The notes below the pieces were generated by a model, which was not told the DNA's origin, made no database searches, and saw only the letters and a program-made list of their open reading frames with translations. Shown here piece after piece: positions 44,317-52,811 of a stretch of DNA of 64,000 nt. Location of the stretch: assembly GCA_002083635.1 (NCBI GenBank), contig MSXP01000007.1, positions 284,087-348,086 on the forward strand, read 5' to 3'. A program made the position numbers and the translations under genes. Positions within the stretch are counted from its first letter, which is position 1, and each line of letters starts with the position of its first letter. This DNA is from Proteobacteria bacterium ST_bin12. GTDB taxonomy: Bacteria > Pseudomonadota > Gammaproteobacteria > Burkholderiales > Methylophilaceae.

Positions 44317-45798
44317 ATGCAAAAACAGATTCTGCCTTTACTCTGCATATCAGTTTTGCTAACACTTGTGACCGTCATCAGTTTTCAGTTCTTTAACGCA
44401 TTAAGTATTACTGGCGTTACCCTTTTAAATCTTTTGGTGGTAATAACGGCCGCTTATTGGTGCGATTTCTTAATTGCCGTAGTCACTGCTTTTTTAGCAT
44501 TTTTATGCATTAACTATTTCTTTATTGAGCCCCGTTACACTTTTGAAGTGGCGCATCTTCAATCTTGGGTTGTTTTAGGCTGTTTTTTAATCGTGTCTAT
44601 TATCATCAGCTCACTGGTTAAGCAATTAAAATATCAAACGGAACAGTCATTAACCGCTAAACAACACGCACAATTCGCCAGAATGTTAGCCGAAAAATTA
44701 GCACTTTCCAACGATGTGCAGCAATTATTGCAAGACACTTGCAACTTGTTGCAAGCAGAGTTTAATCGCCCATTTTGTGTCGCCAGCTTTAAAGATAAGC
44801 AATACTCGCTTAGCGTGACTGATTTTACAATGCCCAACGCACGCCTATTTGAATGGGTTTCGGCTAACGGCAAGGCGATTAGTCCTTATACTGATTACTG
44901 GACTGAGCTAATCACGCCTACTAAACAATGGTTAATACCTTTTAGCCGCGTGCCGAGTACAGACCCCATTTTGGTAATGGATAAAATAAACGATGAAGAT
45001 ACGGAAGAAAAATTTTCAGCAATAAAATCCTGTGTAGACCAAATTTCACAAGCGTATCAACGCCTGATACAAAGCGATATAGCTAAAAAAGCGGAATTAG
45101 TCGCACAAGAAGAAGCGATTCAAAGCGCTTTGCTGGCGTCTATTTCGCATGATATGCGCACACCACTTACCTCCATTTTAGGTGCAGCGACCACACTGCA
45201 ACAGGTCGATTTAACGCCTGAGCAAGCCAAGCATTTAAACAATTTAATCGCTTCGCAAGCGCGTTATTTGGCCGACACTACTGAAAATATTCTCTCTCTC
45301 ATTCGCCTAGAATCCAATCAAACCAGCCAAATTGCGATGGATTGGCAATCGCCAGAAGAGTTGATTGGTATCGTCACCGCTTTGTATCAAAGTCGCGGTG
45401 AATCACTGAATCTGCTTGTAAATATATCTGATGCTGAGTTGTTGATTGAAGGTAATGCCAATTTATTGGTGCAAGCTTTAGTTAACCTGATTGATAACGC
45501 AAAACAGATTCACACTAGCACTGAGCCTATTTTAATTGAGGTAATTCGAGAGAGTCATTTTATGAACATCTGCATAAATGATAGAGGGCCTGGCTTTGAT
45601 GCTGGCTTTAGTGCAGATAAAATTAAAAAATTCTCATCTACTAAAGGCAAAGGATTTGGCTTGGGCTTATCGATTGTGCAAGCAATCGTTAGTTTGCATC
45701 AAGGCTTGCTGTCGTTTAGGCAAAGGCCAGGTGGTGGCGCTTGTGTCGTTTTAAGCTTTCCCGCATCCGTCATAGCGACTGATTCAAAGCATGTCTGA
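44317..45798 (+). CDS. Short KdpD-like sensor histidine kinase
   Basis: A 493-residue membrane kinase. Four helices between residues 7 and 101 correspond to the DUF4118 membrane domain of KdpD. Then come a GAF-like region, the phosphorylated His278 in SISHDMRTPLTSILGA, the N box LVNLIDNAKQ and the G boxes NDRGPGFDAGF and GFGLGLSIVQAIV. The large N-terminal KdpD/USP sensor (about 400 residues in full KdpD) is missing, and there are no kdpFABC genes nearby. The ATG at 44317 (GAAAG upstream) is preferred to a TTG at 44290. It overlaps the regulator gene by 8 bp and precedes kup, so potassium is the likely subject. Confidence 0.85.
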   Translation: MQKQILPLLCISVLLTLVTVISFQFFNALSITGVTLLNLLVVITAAYWCDFLIAVVTAFLAFLCINYFFIEPRYTFEVAHLQSWVVLGCFLIVSIIISSLVKQLKYQTEQSLTAKQHAQFARMLAEKLALSNDVQQLLQDTCNLLQAEFNRPFCVASFKDKQYSLSVTDFTMPNARLFEWVSANGKAISPYTDYWTELITPTKQWLIPFSRVPSTDPILVMDKINDEDTEEKFSAIKSCVDQISQAYQRLIQSDIAKKAELVAQEEAIQSALLASISHDMRTPLTSILGAATTLQQVDLTPEQAKHLNNLIASQARYLADTTENILSLIRLESNQTSQIAMDWQSPEELIGIVTALYQSRGESLNLLVNISDAELLIEGNANLLVQALVNLIDNAKQIHTSTEPILIEVIRESHFMNICINDRGPGFDAGFSADKIKKFSSTKGKGFGLGLSIVQAIVSLHQGLLSFRQRPGGGACVVLSFPASVIATDSKHV

Positions 45799-46480
45799 TA
45801 AAAGTCTAATACTCATGATTGAAGATGACGTGCAGATTAGTCAGTTCCTGCAATCTAGTCTCAAAGCAAACGGCTACCTAAGTACTTGTGCCCGTTCACT
45901 GTTAGAAGGGAAGCAACTTTTTAGCGCACAGAAACCCGCGCTGATTATTTTAGATTTAAATTTACCTGATGGTGATGGCCGCGATTTTATCGCACAGGTA
46001 CGAAACCACTCAGATATTCCAATTTTAGTACTGTCTGCGCGTCAATCAGAGCAAGAAAAAGTGGCTTGTTTTGATTTGGGTGCCGATGATTATTTAGCCA
46101 AGCCATTTGGTATTAATGAGCTGCTTGCCCGCGTTAAAGTATCTTTAAAACGCACCGCCATGATGTCACTGCGTGATGATATTTTTAATGTAGAAGATTT
46201 AACCATAGACCAAGCCAATACTAGTGTCTTATTGAATCAGCAACCTGTTCACTTAACGCCAATTGAGCTTAAATTATTGCTGGTTTTGGTACAAAAGCCT
46301 GGCAAAGTGTTTACGCACAGGCAATTACTCAGCGCTGTTTGGGGTGCAGAATATGTGGATGACACGCATTATTTGCGCATTCATATGGGCAGATTGCGCG
46401 CGCGACTTGAAAAAAATTCCGCTGCGCCGCGCTATATCTTAACTGAGGCAGGCATTGGTTACAGGCTAGCCGCCAGCTAA
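45791..46480 (+). CDS. KdpE-like OmpR-family response regulator
   Basis: A 229-residue transcription factor. The receiver has the acidic pair in MIEDDVQIS, phospho-acceptor Asp55 in LIILDLNLPDGDG and Lys in YLAKPFG. The winged helix includes LTPIELKLLLVLVQKPGKVFTHRQLL and HYLRIHMGRLRARLE. It overlaps the kinase gene and probably binds the 20-bp element found ahead of both the kinase and kup. That is an inference from position and has no direct support. Confidence 0.88.
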   Translation: MSDKSLILMIEDDVQISQFLQSSLKANGYLSTCARSLLEGKQLFSAQKPALIILDLNLPDGDGRDFIAQVRNHSDIPILVLSARQSEQEKVACFDLGADDYLAKPFGINELLARVKVSLKRTAMMSLRDDIFNVEDLTIDQANTSVLLNQQPVHLTPIELKLLLVLVQKPGKVFTHRQLLSAVWGAEYVDDTHYLRIHMGRLRARLEKNSAAPRYILTEAGIGYRLAAS

Positions 46481-46497
46481 ATCTAATTCTTTGCGCA

Positions 46498-46517
46498 TGT
46501 TTATGCGATTGATATAC
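46498..46517 (+). promoter_or_regulatory. 20-bp element upstream of kup
   Basis: Identical to 44252-44271. It ends 51 bp before the kup ATG. TTGCGC lies 17 bp before TATACG, so the element may overlap the core promoter of kup, with the identical part covering the spacer and -10. Confidence 0.6.
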
Positions 46518-46568
46518 GCCTGCTGATTAAATCATCTTGTCATTATTCCTTAGGGGTTTTCAATCATC

Positions 46569-48491
46569 ATGCGCACACACGCAGCCAGCAATCCTATTCA
46601 ATCTAAAAGTGTTGCCGCGCTTACACTAGGCGCTATCGGCGTGGTTTATGGCGACATTGGCACTAGCCCGCTGTATACCGTTAAAGAAATATTCAGCGAA
46701 TCGACCGGCATCGCACTCACCCATGCCAATATTATTGGCGCGATTTCTGCCGTATTTTGGGCATTAATGCTGGTGGTCACGCTTAAATATGTTGTTCTAG
46801 TATTACGTGCAGATAATCGTGGCGAAGGCGGTGTAATGGCCTTATTAGCACTGGCTGTTTCAACCGCTGCCGCTGCACCTTTGCGCAAAAAAGTTTTACT
46901 CGCACTGGGTGTATTTGGGGCGGCACTGTTTTATGGCGATAGTATTTTAACGCCTGCGATTTCCGTCTTATCCGCCGTAGAAGGTTTGGGGCTGATTGCA
47001 CCTAGCTTGACGAGCTACGTCATGCCGATTTCGATTGCCATTTTGATTGCACTGTTTATGTTTCAGAAATTTGGTACTGAGATAGTAGGTAAGTTTTTTG
47101 GGCCAATCATTATTGTATGGTTTGCCACATTAGGCGCTGTAGGTGTCTCGCATATCATACATAACCCTGAAATATTACAAGCACTTAACCCATTTTTTGC
47201 CTTGAATTTTTTAGCTGATCGCGGCGCTGGCGTGTTTTTAGCTGTAGGCGCAGTGGTGCTGGCGATAACTGGGGCTGAAGCGCTATATGCGGATATGGGA
47301 CATTTTGGAAAACCTGCTATTCGTATTGCTTGGACAGGTCTAGTGTTGCCAGGCTTGGCGCTTAATTATCTCGGTCAAGGCGCGCTGCTTTTATCAAATC
47401 CAGCCGCTGTCAGCAATCCTTTCTATTTATCTTTTCCAGCAGAGCTGTTAATTCCTGCCGTGATATTGGCCACGATGGCCACTATTATTGCATCGCAAGC
47501 CGTGATTTCTGGCGCTTATTCCATCACGCAACAAGCCATACAGCTGGGATTTTTACCTAGAATGCACATCACGCATACTTCGGCTAGCGAATCAGGCCAA
47601 ATCTATATTCCTACCATTAATTGGTTATTATTAATTGCTGTTGTCATCACAACGATTGCCTTTCAAAACTCCTCTGCCATTGCAGCCGCCTACGGCATCG
47701 CAGTCACAGGTACCATGCTCATCACCACTATTCTCACTTTCTTTGTGTTGCGCCACAGCTGGAAATACCCGTTATGGCTAGCTTTAAGTGCCACCAGCCT
47801 ATTCATCTTGTTGGATTTAATGTTACTGGCATCATGCTCTGTGAAATTTTTTAAAGGTGGCTGGTTTCCACTAGCGCTTGGTATAGGCTTGGTGATTATC
47901 ATGTGGACTTGGAAACAAGGGCGCGAAATTTTATTGCAGCACATTCATGAAAGAGACCCGAAATTACAAGATTTTGTCACCAGTATTCATGTTAACAATA
48001 TGGATAGCGGTAAAAGAGTTAGAGTTGAGCGCACCGCTGTATTTTTATGCGCAAACCAAGATACGGTGCCACAAGCGCTCATGCACAACCTCAAGCATAA
48101 CCAAGTTTTACATCAATCCAACTTAATCTTAACGGTAACATTTGCTGATATTCCGGTAGTAGAACAAAATCAGCGCATCATCATTAAAGAAATAGGTGCT
48201 GGCTTTTGGCAAGTTAGGCTTAACTATGGCTTTATGGAATCGCCTGACATTCCAACAGCTCTGGCTGATTGTCATATTGAAGACATTAGCATTGACCCAT
48301 TTACGACCTCCTATTTTATCAGCCGAGAAACAATTATCTCTAGCCCTAATCCGTCTAGAAAAGGTGCGAAAATGCCCAAGTGGCGGGATAGTTTATTTGC
48401 AGCGATGTCCCGCAACGCAGGCAGCGTGGTGACTTACTTCAAACTTCCCAGCAATAGCGTGATTGAGTTAGGCACAAGAATAGATATATAA
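46569..48491 (+). CDS. kup: Kup potassium transporter
   Basis: A 640-residue proton-coupled K+ uptake protein with about 12 membrane helices and a soluble C-terminal domain from about 460. The family motifs are seen: LGAIGVVYGDIGTSPLYTVKE at the N-terminus, FYGDSILTPAISVLSAVEGL and ALYADMGHFG. Length matches E. coli Kup (622). It lies 88 bp after the kdpE-like gene behind an identical upstream element, so K+ limitation probably controls it through the two-component pair. AGGGG precedes the ATG. Confidence 0.95.
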   Translation: MRTHAASNPIQSKSVAALTLGAIGVVYGDIGTSPLYTVKEIFSESTGIALTHANIIGAISAVFWALMLVVTLKYVVLVLRADNRGEGGVMALLALAVSTAAAAPLRKKVLLALGVFGAALFYGDSILTPAISVLSAVEGLGLIAPSLTSYVMPISIAILIALFMFQKFGTEIVGKFFGPIIIVWFATLGAVGVSHIIHNPEILQALNPFFALNFLADRGAGVFLAVGAVVLAITGAEALYADMGHFGKPAIRIAWTGLVLPGLALNYLGQGALLLSNPAAVSNPFYLSFPAELLIPAVILATMATIIASQAVISGAYSITQQAIQLGFLPRMHITHTSASESGQIYIPTINWLLLIAVVITTIAFQNSSAIAAAYGIAVTGTMLITTILTFFVLRHSWKYPLWLALSATSLFILLDLMLLASCSVKFFKGGWFPLALGIGLVIIMWTWKQGREILLQHIHERDPKLQDFVTSIHVNNMDSGKRVRVERTAVFLCANQDTVPQALMHNLKHNQVLHQSNLILTVTFADIPVVEQNQRIIIKEIGAGFWQVRLNYGFMESPDIPTALADCHIEDISIDPFTTSYFISRETIISSPNPSRKGAKMPKWRDSLFAAMSRNAGSVVTYFKLPSNSVIELGTRIDI

Positions 48492-48505
48492 AACACCATT
48501 AAATT

Positions 48506-48540
48506 GAGATGTTGCTGACTCTTATTCACAGCAACATCTC
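48506..48540 (+). terminator. Hairpin after kup
   Basis: GAGATGTTGCTG and CAGCAACATCTC form a perfect 12-bp stem around an 11-nt loop. It lies between convergent kup and the cyclase gene, without a marked T-run. Confidence 0.6.
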
Positions 48541-48564
48541 ATCATCATAAGGCTTTGTAGATGA

Positions 48565-49701
48565 CTAATGACATTGATTCATAGAAATTTCAGCTTGGCT
48601 GCAAACGCCCTCTCCACCCTTTTGAATACTGTCTTTTAAGCTTTTCCAACTAAAGTTATTTTTGACTGGCTCATCTGTAGGTGTTGGGTTTTTGTTTGTT
48701 GACTCGTCTGAGTTTGTCGCTAACTTTGATTGTTGCTGAGCTTCTGATTTGGCTGGAACGTAATCTGGTGGCAAGTTATCGATTAATTTTACATCAGCTT
48801 TCTTGGCAGTTTTCTTTGCAGACTTTTGCTTAACAGAAGGTTGAGCTGGTTGTGCATCAAAACCCGAATTCGTCTCAATTGTTTCATTTGGCAGCAATTG
48901 CAGACTGTCTGGTAAAATTGATTCAATCACTTTGGTTGCAGTCGAGCCTAATGGCTTTTCAACGAGTGTTTGTTGTAACGTAATCATTGGTTCACGCGGC
49001 GTGGCAGCGGTTTTAATCACAACCACTAAAGTCATTATCGCTGGCAATGCCAAGGCTAAATATTTCCAATTAATACGATTAAACCAATTGAAAGGATTAA
49101 ATGTAGGTGCTGTTGGCCTGTCAATCTGTGCAGTATTTGTCTCAGTTGTAATCGTTTCTTTTAAAAGCCGAACCGCATACACTTCATGCTCGCGCACATG
49201 CTTGTCATGCTTAAGGCCCGAATAATCAAACATTTGTGAAATTTCTTGCGTTAATCGCGAAGTCACATCGTAATACGACCGTGAAACTAATATTTGATTG
49301 GGTTTTGCAAAACTCATGATGCGTTGCGCCACATTAATGCCATCGCCAATAATATTAGGCTGGCCATTAATATCGCGCACAACGCGCACAGGGCCAAGAT
49401 TGATGCCAAAACGTACGTATAAAGGCATTGAAGTCATGATATTGCTTTTTAAAATCTCATCGCGAATACTCAGCGATACAAACAATGCATCTTCTGGCGA
49501 ACCCATATGCGCAATCGCAGCACCATCTCCTGTATCTAAAATTATGCGGTCATCTTGTTCTACATCTTTTAACGAATGATTAATCAGATGATTAAATTGA
49601 TTTTTAATGTCAATTTGCTCTGACACAGACTTTTTCGAGTAGTCGATAATATCCAAAAACACAATACTGCAGATAGTTGTCTTGTTTATTTTGTCGTTCA
49701 T
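48565..49701 (-). CDS. Class III adenylate/guanylate cyclase with membrane anchor
   Basis: A 378-residue protein. The N-terminal cyclase domain has the metal aspartate in IVFLDIIDYS, the second in DTGDGAAIA, and the transition-state pair in GDGINVAQRI (Asn, Arg). One membrane helix at about 209-228 follows (WKYLALALPAIMTLVVVI). The remaining 150 residues, probably periplasmic, are Lys/Pro-rich and end in the Cys-pair motif CSQAEISMNQC. It could make cAMP or cGMP, and the specificity residues are not clear by eye. The 252-bp region upstream, before the diguanylate cyclase gene, probably holds its promoter. Confidence 0.85.
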   Translation of the reverse strand: MNDKINKTTICSIVFLDIIDYSKKSVSEQIDIKNQFNHLINHSLKDVEQDDRIILDTGDGAAIAHMGSPEDALFVSLSIRDEILKSNIMTSMPLYVRFGINLGPVRVVRDINGQPNIIGDGINVAQRIMSFAKPNQILVSRSYYDVTSRLTQEISQMFDYSGLKHDKHVREHEVYAVRLLKETITTETNTAQIDRPTAPTFNPFNWFNRINWKYLALALPAIMTLVVVIKTAATPREPMITLQQTLVEKPLGSTATKVIESILPDSLQLLPNETIETNSGFDAQPAQPSVKQKSAKKTAKKADVKLIDNLPPDYVPAKSEAQQQSKLATNSDESTNKNPTPTDEPVKNNFSWKSLKDSIQKGGEGVCSQAEISMNQCH

Positions 49702-49953
49702 GGCATTATTTAGTCATTAATGTTGAGTTAATGATATTTCCTGATAGGTTAAGTTTTAAACAACTTAAATGGTCTGCACTGCATTTATTTACCGATTCGC
49801 TCACTGAGCCTTATTCTAAAAGGATTTAGTACCAATTTCTTTTTATTGGCACGTTTTAATCAAGCTTTTATTGCTGTAATGTAAGGCACTCAATACATAT
49901 TAAGCAATGTTCGAGCCACTAAATGCCACAAACATTTATGTATCTAAATAAAG

Positions 49954-51126
49954 TTACAACTCCAGCGTTGAAAATAAAATAACGGTGTTTCTACCTGCTT
50001 TTTTTGCCGCATACAGCGCTTGGTCAGCGGCTGAAAACATGCTTTTAAAATCACTTCCGCCTTTGTCTGAATCACATACACCAATGCTAACTGTGCAATT
50101 AACTTCCGTATCATTGAATGGAATAGGCATCAATTCAAACTTGGCGCGAATACGCTCGGCAAGTAAAACCGCTTCTTGTTCCGTTGTATTGGGCATCACA
50201 ATACAAAATTCTTCGCCTCCATAGCGGCCCAATAAATCAATCTCTCGCATATTACTTTTGGCTAAATCAGCAAAAACTTGAATCACCGTATCACCAAACA
50301 AATGGCCATAAGTGTCATTAATTTGTTTAAATCGATCTAAATCCATCAATAGCATGGCTTGTAATTGCTTAGACTTAACCGATTTTAATGTGACAATTTC
50401 GGCTACTTGCTCTAAATTTCTACGATTCATCACACCAGTTAGCCAATCATGTCCTGCGGTGTGGACTAATAATTCTGATAATTTTTCGTTCACCATCAAA
50501 ATGAATCCAAAATTAATCGCTAAAACACTCACAATACAAGCCAAAAAGGTCACTTCATTTTGTGTCCATTCAGTCAAACGCACCACTGGTTGGCTGGCAT
50601 CAGTGCTTAAAATATATAATCGATAAATAGTTAACCCTGCAAAAATAGCAAAAAAACCACCTGTAAATCGGTGTTCAGGTGAGCGCTTATAACGCGAGTA
50701 GTGCAATAGGTAAATCGCACTAGCAAAGCACAACACTACGCAAAGTGCGGTATTCAGCACGACAGAAATGTATTCGTTATCCGAAAATAATGTAATGACG
50801 ATATTGCTAAAAATAAGTGCAACAAACAGTTTTTGAGTGTTTTTAAGGCTTAATGGGTGACCTTCAAAAATGCGAATTGAAATGAAATATAAGCCAAGTC
50901 CCGAAACCATAAATAAGCCACCAACCAAGGCGCGCGTTGGTATTGAAATGTCTTGTTGTATAAAGAAAATGATAGCGGTGCCAATACAAAAATTGGCGAT
51001 GACCCATTGTTTTAAGCCCCCAACAACTTTTGCACGGGAATGGATGGCCAGCAATAACAAAGATAAGGCTAACGCCATCAATCCAGCCATAAATAACATG
51101 GTTTTAAATTCTAGTGATGCCAACAT
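49954..51126 (-). CDS. Membrane diguanylate cyclase (GGDEF) 1
   Basis: A 390-residue protein. Six or so N-terminal helices fill residues 1-205. The GGDEF domain starts near 225 (HDWLTGVMNRRNLEQ), with the active loop GRYGGEEFCIVMP. The inhibitory I-site is present as REID five residues before the GGEEF loop. C-di-GMP is the expected product. It is a close paralogue of the gene at 51478-52659 and is separated from it by a small ORF. Confidence 0.92.
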   Translation of the reverse strand: MLASLEFKTMLFMAGLMALALSLLLLAIHSRAKVVGGLKQWVIANFCIGTAIIFFIQQDISIPTRALVGGLFMVSGLGLYFISIRIFEGHPLSLKNTQKLFVALIFSNIVITLFSDNEYISVVLNTALCVVLCFASAIYLLHYSRYKRSPEHRFTGGFFAIFAGLTIYRLYILSTDASQPVVRLTEWTQNEVTFLACIVSVLAINFGFILMVNEKLSELLVHTAGHDWLTGVMNRRNLEQVAEIVTLKSVKSKQLQAMLLMDLDRFKQINDTYGHLFGDTVIQVFADLAKSNMREIDLLGRYGGEEFCIVMPNTTEQEAVLLAERIRAKFELMPIPFNDTEVNCTVSIGVCDSDKGGSDFKSMFSAADQALYAAKKAGRNTVILFSTLEL

Positions 51127-51155
51127 TTTTTTATTTTAGCCTTGTGTGAAACGAT

Positions 51156-51446
51156 TTAGTCTGACTTTTCTGTTGATTTACTTTTTGCCAAGTGCGCACT
51201 AAAGGCGACTTCTAGTTTACTCACACGCTTTGGTGTTTGTGGGCCACAGGCATTCACAAAAGCCACAAACTCATCCATCGGCATGGGTTCGCATAAACGG
51301 GTTGATTGCGCCGCATGGCCAGCAGCCGCCTCTGCAGGTAAAGCTAAGCTGAACAATCCGTTACTGCTCATCACCATTGAATAGTTTGTATTGCCGCTAC
51401 GGCGTTTTAATCGGTCAATAGCAGCGCTGGCTCTGGTTGTTCGCAT
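51156..51446 (-). CDS. Small protein of unknown function between two GGDEF genes
   Basis: A 96-residue product starting MRTTRASAAIDRLKRRSG from ATG 51446, 31 bp after the second GGDEF stop. It has a central hydrophobic Ala-rich segment (GLFSLALPAEAAAGHAA), an MPMDEFVAFVNACG stretch and a basic/serine tail. The longer frame that reaches back to 51572 is part of the upstream gene read out of frame. No family recognised. Position suggests it shares a transcript with both cyclases. Confidence 0.5.
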   Translation of the reverse strand: MRTTRASAAIDRLKRRSGNTNYSMVMSSNGLFSLALPAEAAAGHAAQSTRLCEPMPMDEFVAFVNACGPQTPKRVSKLEVAFSAHLAKSKSTEKSD

Positions 51447-51477
51447 TTTTATCAGCTTATTAACTGTTGAAAAAAAA

Positions 51478-52659
51478 CTAAAATTGATTATCGCGCGTAA
51501 TGCTGGTATAGCCAACAACACGGTTTCTACCATTGTTTTTAGCGGTGTACAGCGCGCTATCTGCCGCTGCAACTAAGCCTTTAAAATCGTAGCCAGCGCG
51601 AACTGAATCTGCCACGCCAATACTCACAGTGCCTTTTATAACGGTATGGTTTACTTCATGCAATGCTTTTTCTACGCCTGCTCGAATGCGTTCAGCTAAT
51701 CCTGAAGCATCTTTTTCGGTAGTATTGGGCAAAAAAACACAAAACTCCTCGCCACCATAACGACCAAACACGTCGCCAGAGCGCAAAATCTCGTTAACCA
51801 CTTTTGCTAAGCGACGCAAAACATCATCACCAAATAAATGCCCATGTTTGTCGTTCACCTTTTTAAAGTAATCCATATCAATCACTAATACCGCCATACT
51901 TAAATTAATGCGTTTACAGATACCTTGCATTTTTAAAGCAGAATCTTCTAATCCGCGCCGATTTAAAATGCCTGTTAAGCCATCAATAGTTGCGATAGAT
52001 TCTAAATTTTGATTCAAACGATAACTGAGCATTAATACAAAAACACTGGATATAAAAAACTGCGATACCGCACCTAACATAAAGGTATAAGCGTTTATAG
52101 GCCAAGTGGCAAATGTCTCAAACACACTTGCATCTACTTTAGATGCCGCAAATGCGCGGATTATCATGAGTAATGCCATGATTAAAAATAGGCTAGAGGC
52201 AATCCAGAACAAAGTGCCAACGATGCCTTCGTCGCGCGAAAAAGTGAGCCGCGCACAAGCTAAATATACACCAGCAAACACAAGCGCACTTAATACCACT
52301 GCCGTGCGCAAATCTACATTCACCAGCATAAAATAGCCATCAATGGCAACTAATAGCAAAAAGATAGCAATAGGAATGCGGTGATTGGGAGCATTTCCGT
52401 TAAAAGCTTGAATGCCGTTTAAATAGAGGCTTAAACCTGTGCCAATTAAAGCCATGCCAGGCAAAAATAGCATCTTGGGCGCATCCAGCTGAATTAAAAC
52501 CAGCACCATGCCTAAACCAACCACCAAATTACCCACTGCCCAATAACCAGGCCCACGGACTTCTTTATGGTGTGACCTTGTAATAGCCAATAACATCGAC
52601 AGCATAAACGTCAATAACATTGACATGAAAATAATGGTTTTTAAGTCAAATTTTGGCAT
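51478..52659 (-). CDS. Membrane diguanylate cyclase (GGDEF) 2
   Basis: A 393-residue protein with the same build as its neighbour: about six helices, then a GGDEF domain with DGLTGILNRRGLEDS and the loop GRYGGEEFCVFLP. The I-site RSGD lies five residues before the loop. It is transcribed divergently from rep, and the 152-bp gap between them must hold both promoters. The tandem paralogues suggest a duplication with different membrane sensors. Confidence 0.92.
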   Translation of the reverse strand: MPKFDLKTIIFMSMLLTFMLSMLLAITRSHHKEVRGPGYWAVGNLVVGLGMVLVLIQLDAPKMLFLPGMALIGTGLSLYLNGIQAFNGNAPNHRIPIAIFLLLVAIDGYFMLVNVDLRTAVVLSALVFAGVYLACARLTFSRDEGIVGTLFWIASSLFLIMALLMIIRAFAASKVDASVFETFATWPINAYTFMLGAVSQFFISSVFVLMLSYRLNQNLESIATIDGLTGILNRRGLEDSALKMQGICKRINLSMAVLVIDMDYFKKVNDKHGHLFGDDVLRRLAKVVNEILRSGDVFGRYGGEEFCVFLPNTTEKDASGLAERIRAGVEKALHEVNHTVIKGTVSIGVADSVRAGYDFKGLVAAADSALYTAKNNGRNRVVGYTSITRDNQF

Positions 52660-52811
52660 TAAGTAAAGGTTTTATAAATATTTAGTAAAACACCGCTGGC
52701 TGTTGATTTAGCAGTTAAAATAATGACTGTAATCATATCAACGAGTATAACCCCGCCTAAGGCTTTTTTAAGCATTCAAGCGCTATAAATTGATTTTAAA
52801 CCCAGTAATTC

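Noticed and set aside
51447..51572. Extended N-terminus of the small protein between the GGDEF genes
   Set aside because: It overlaps the end of the upstream GGDEF gene out of frame. The ATG at 51446 is the first one past its stop.
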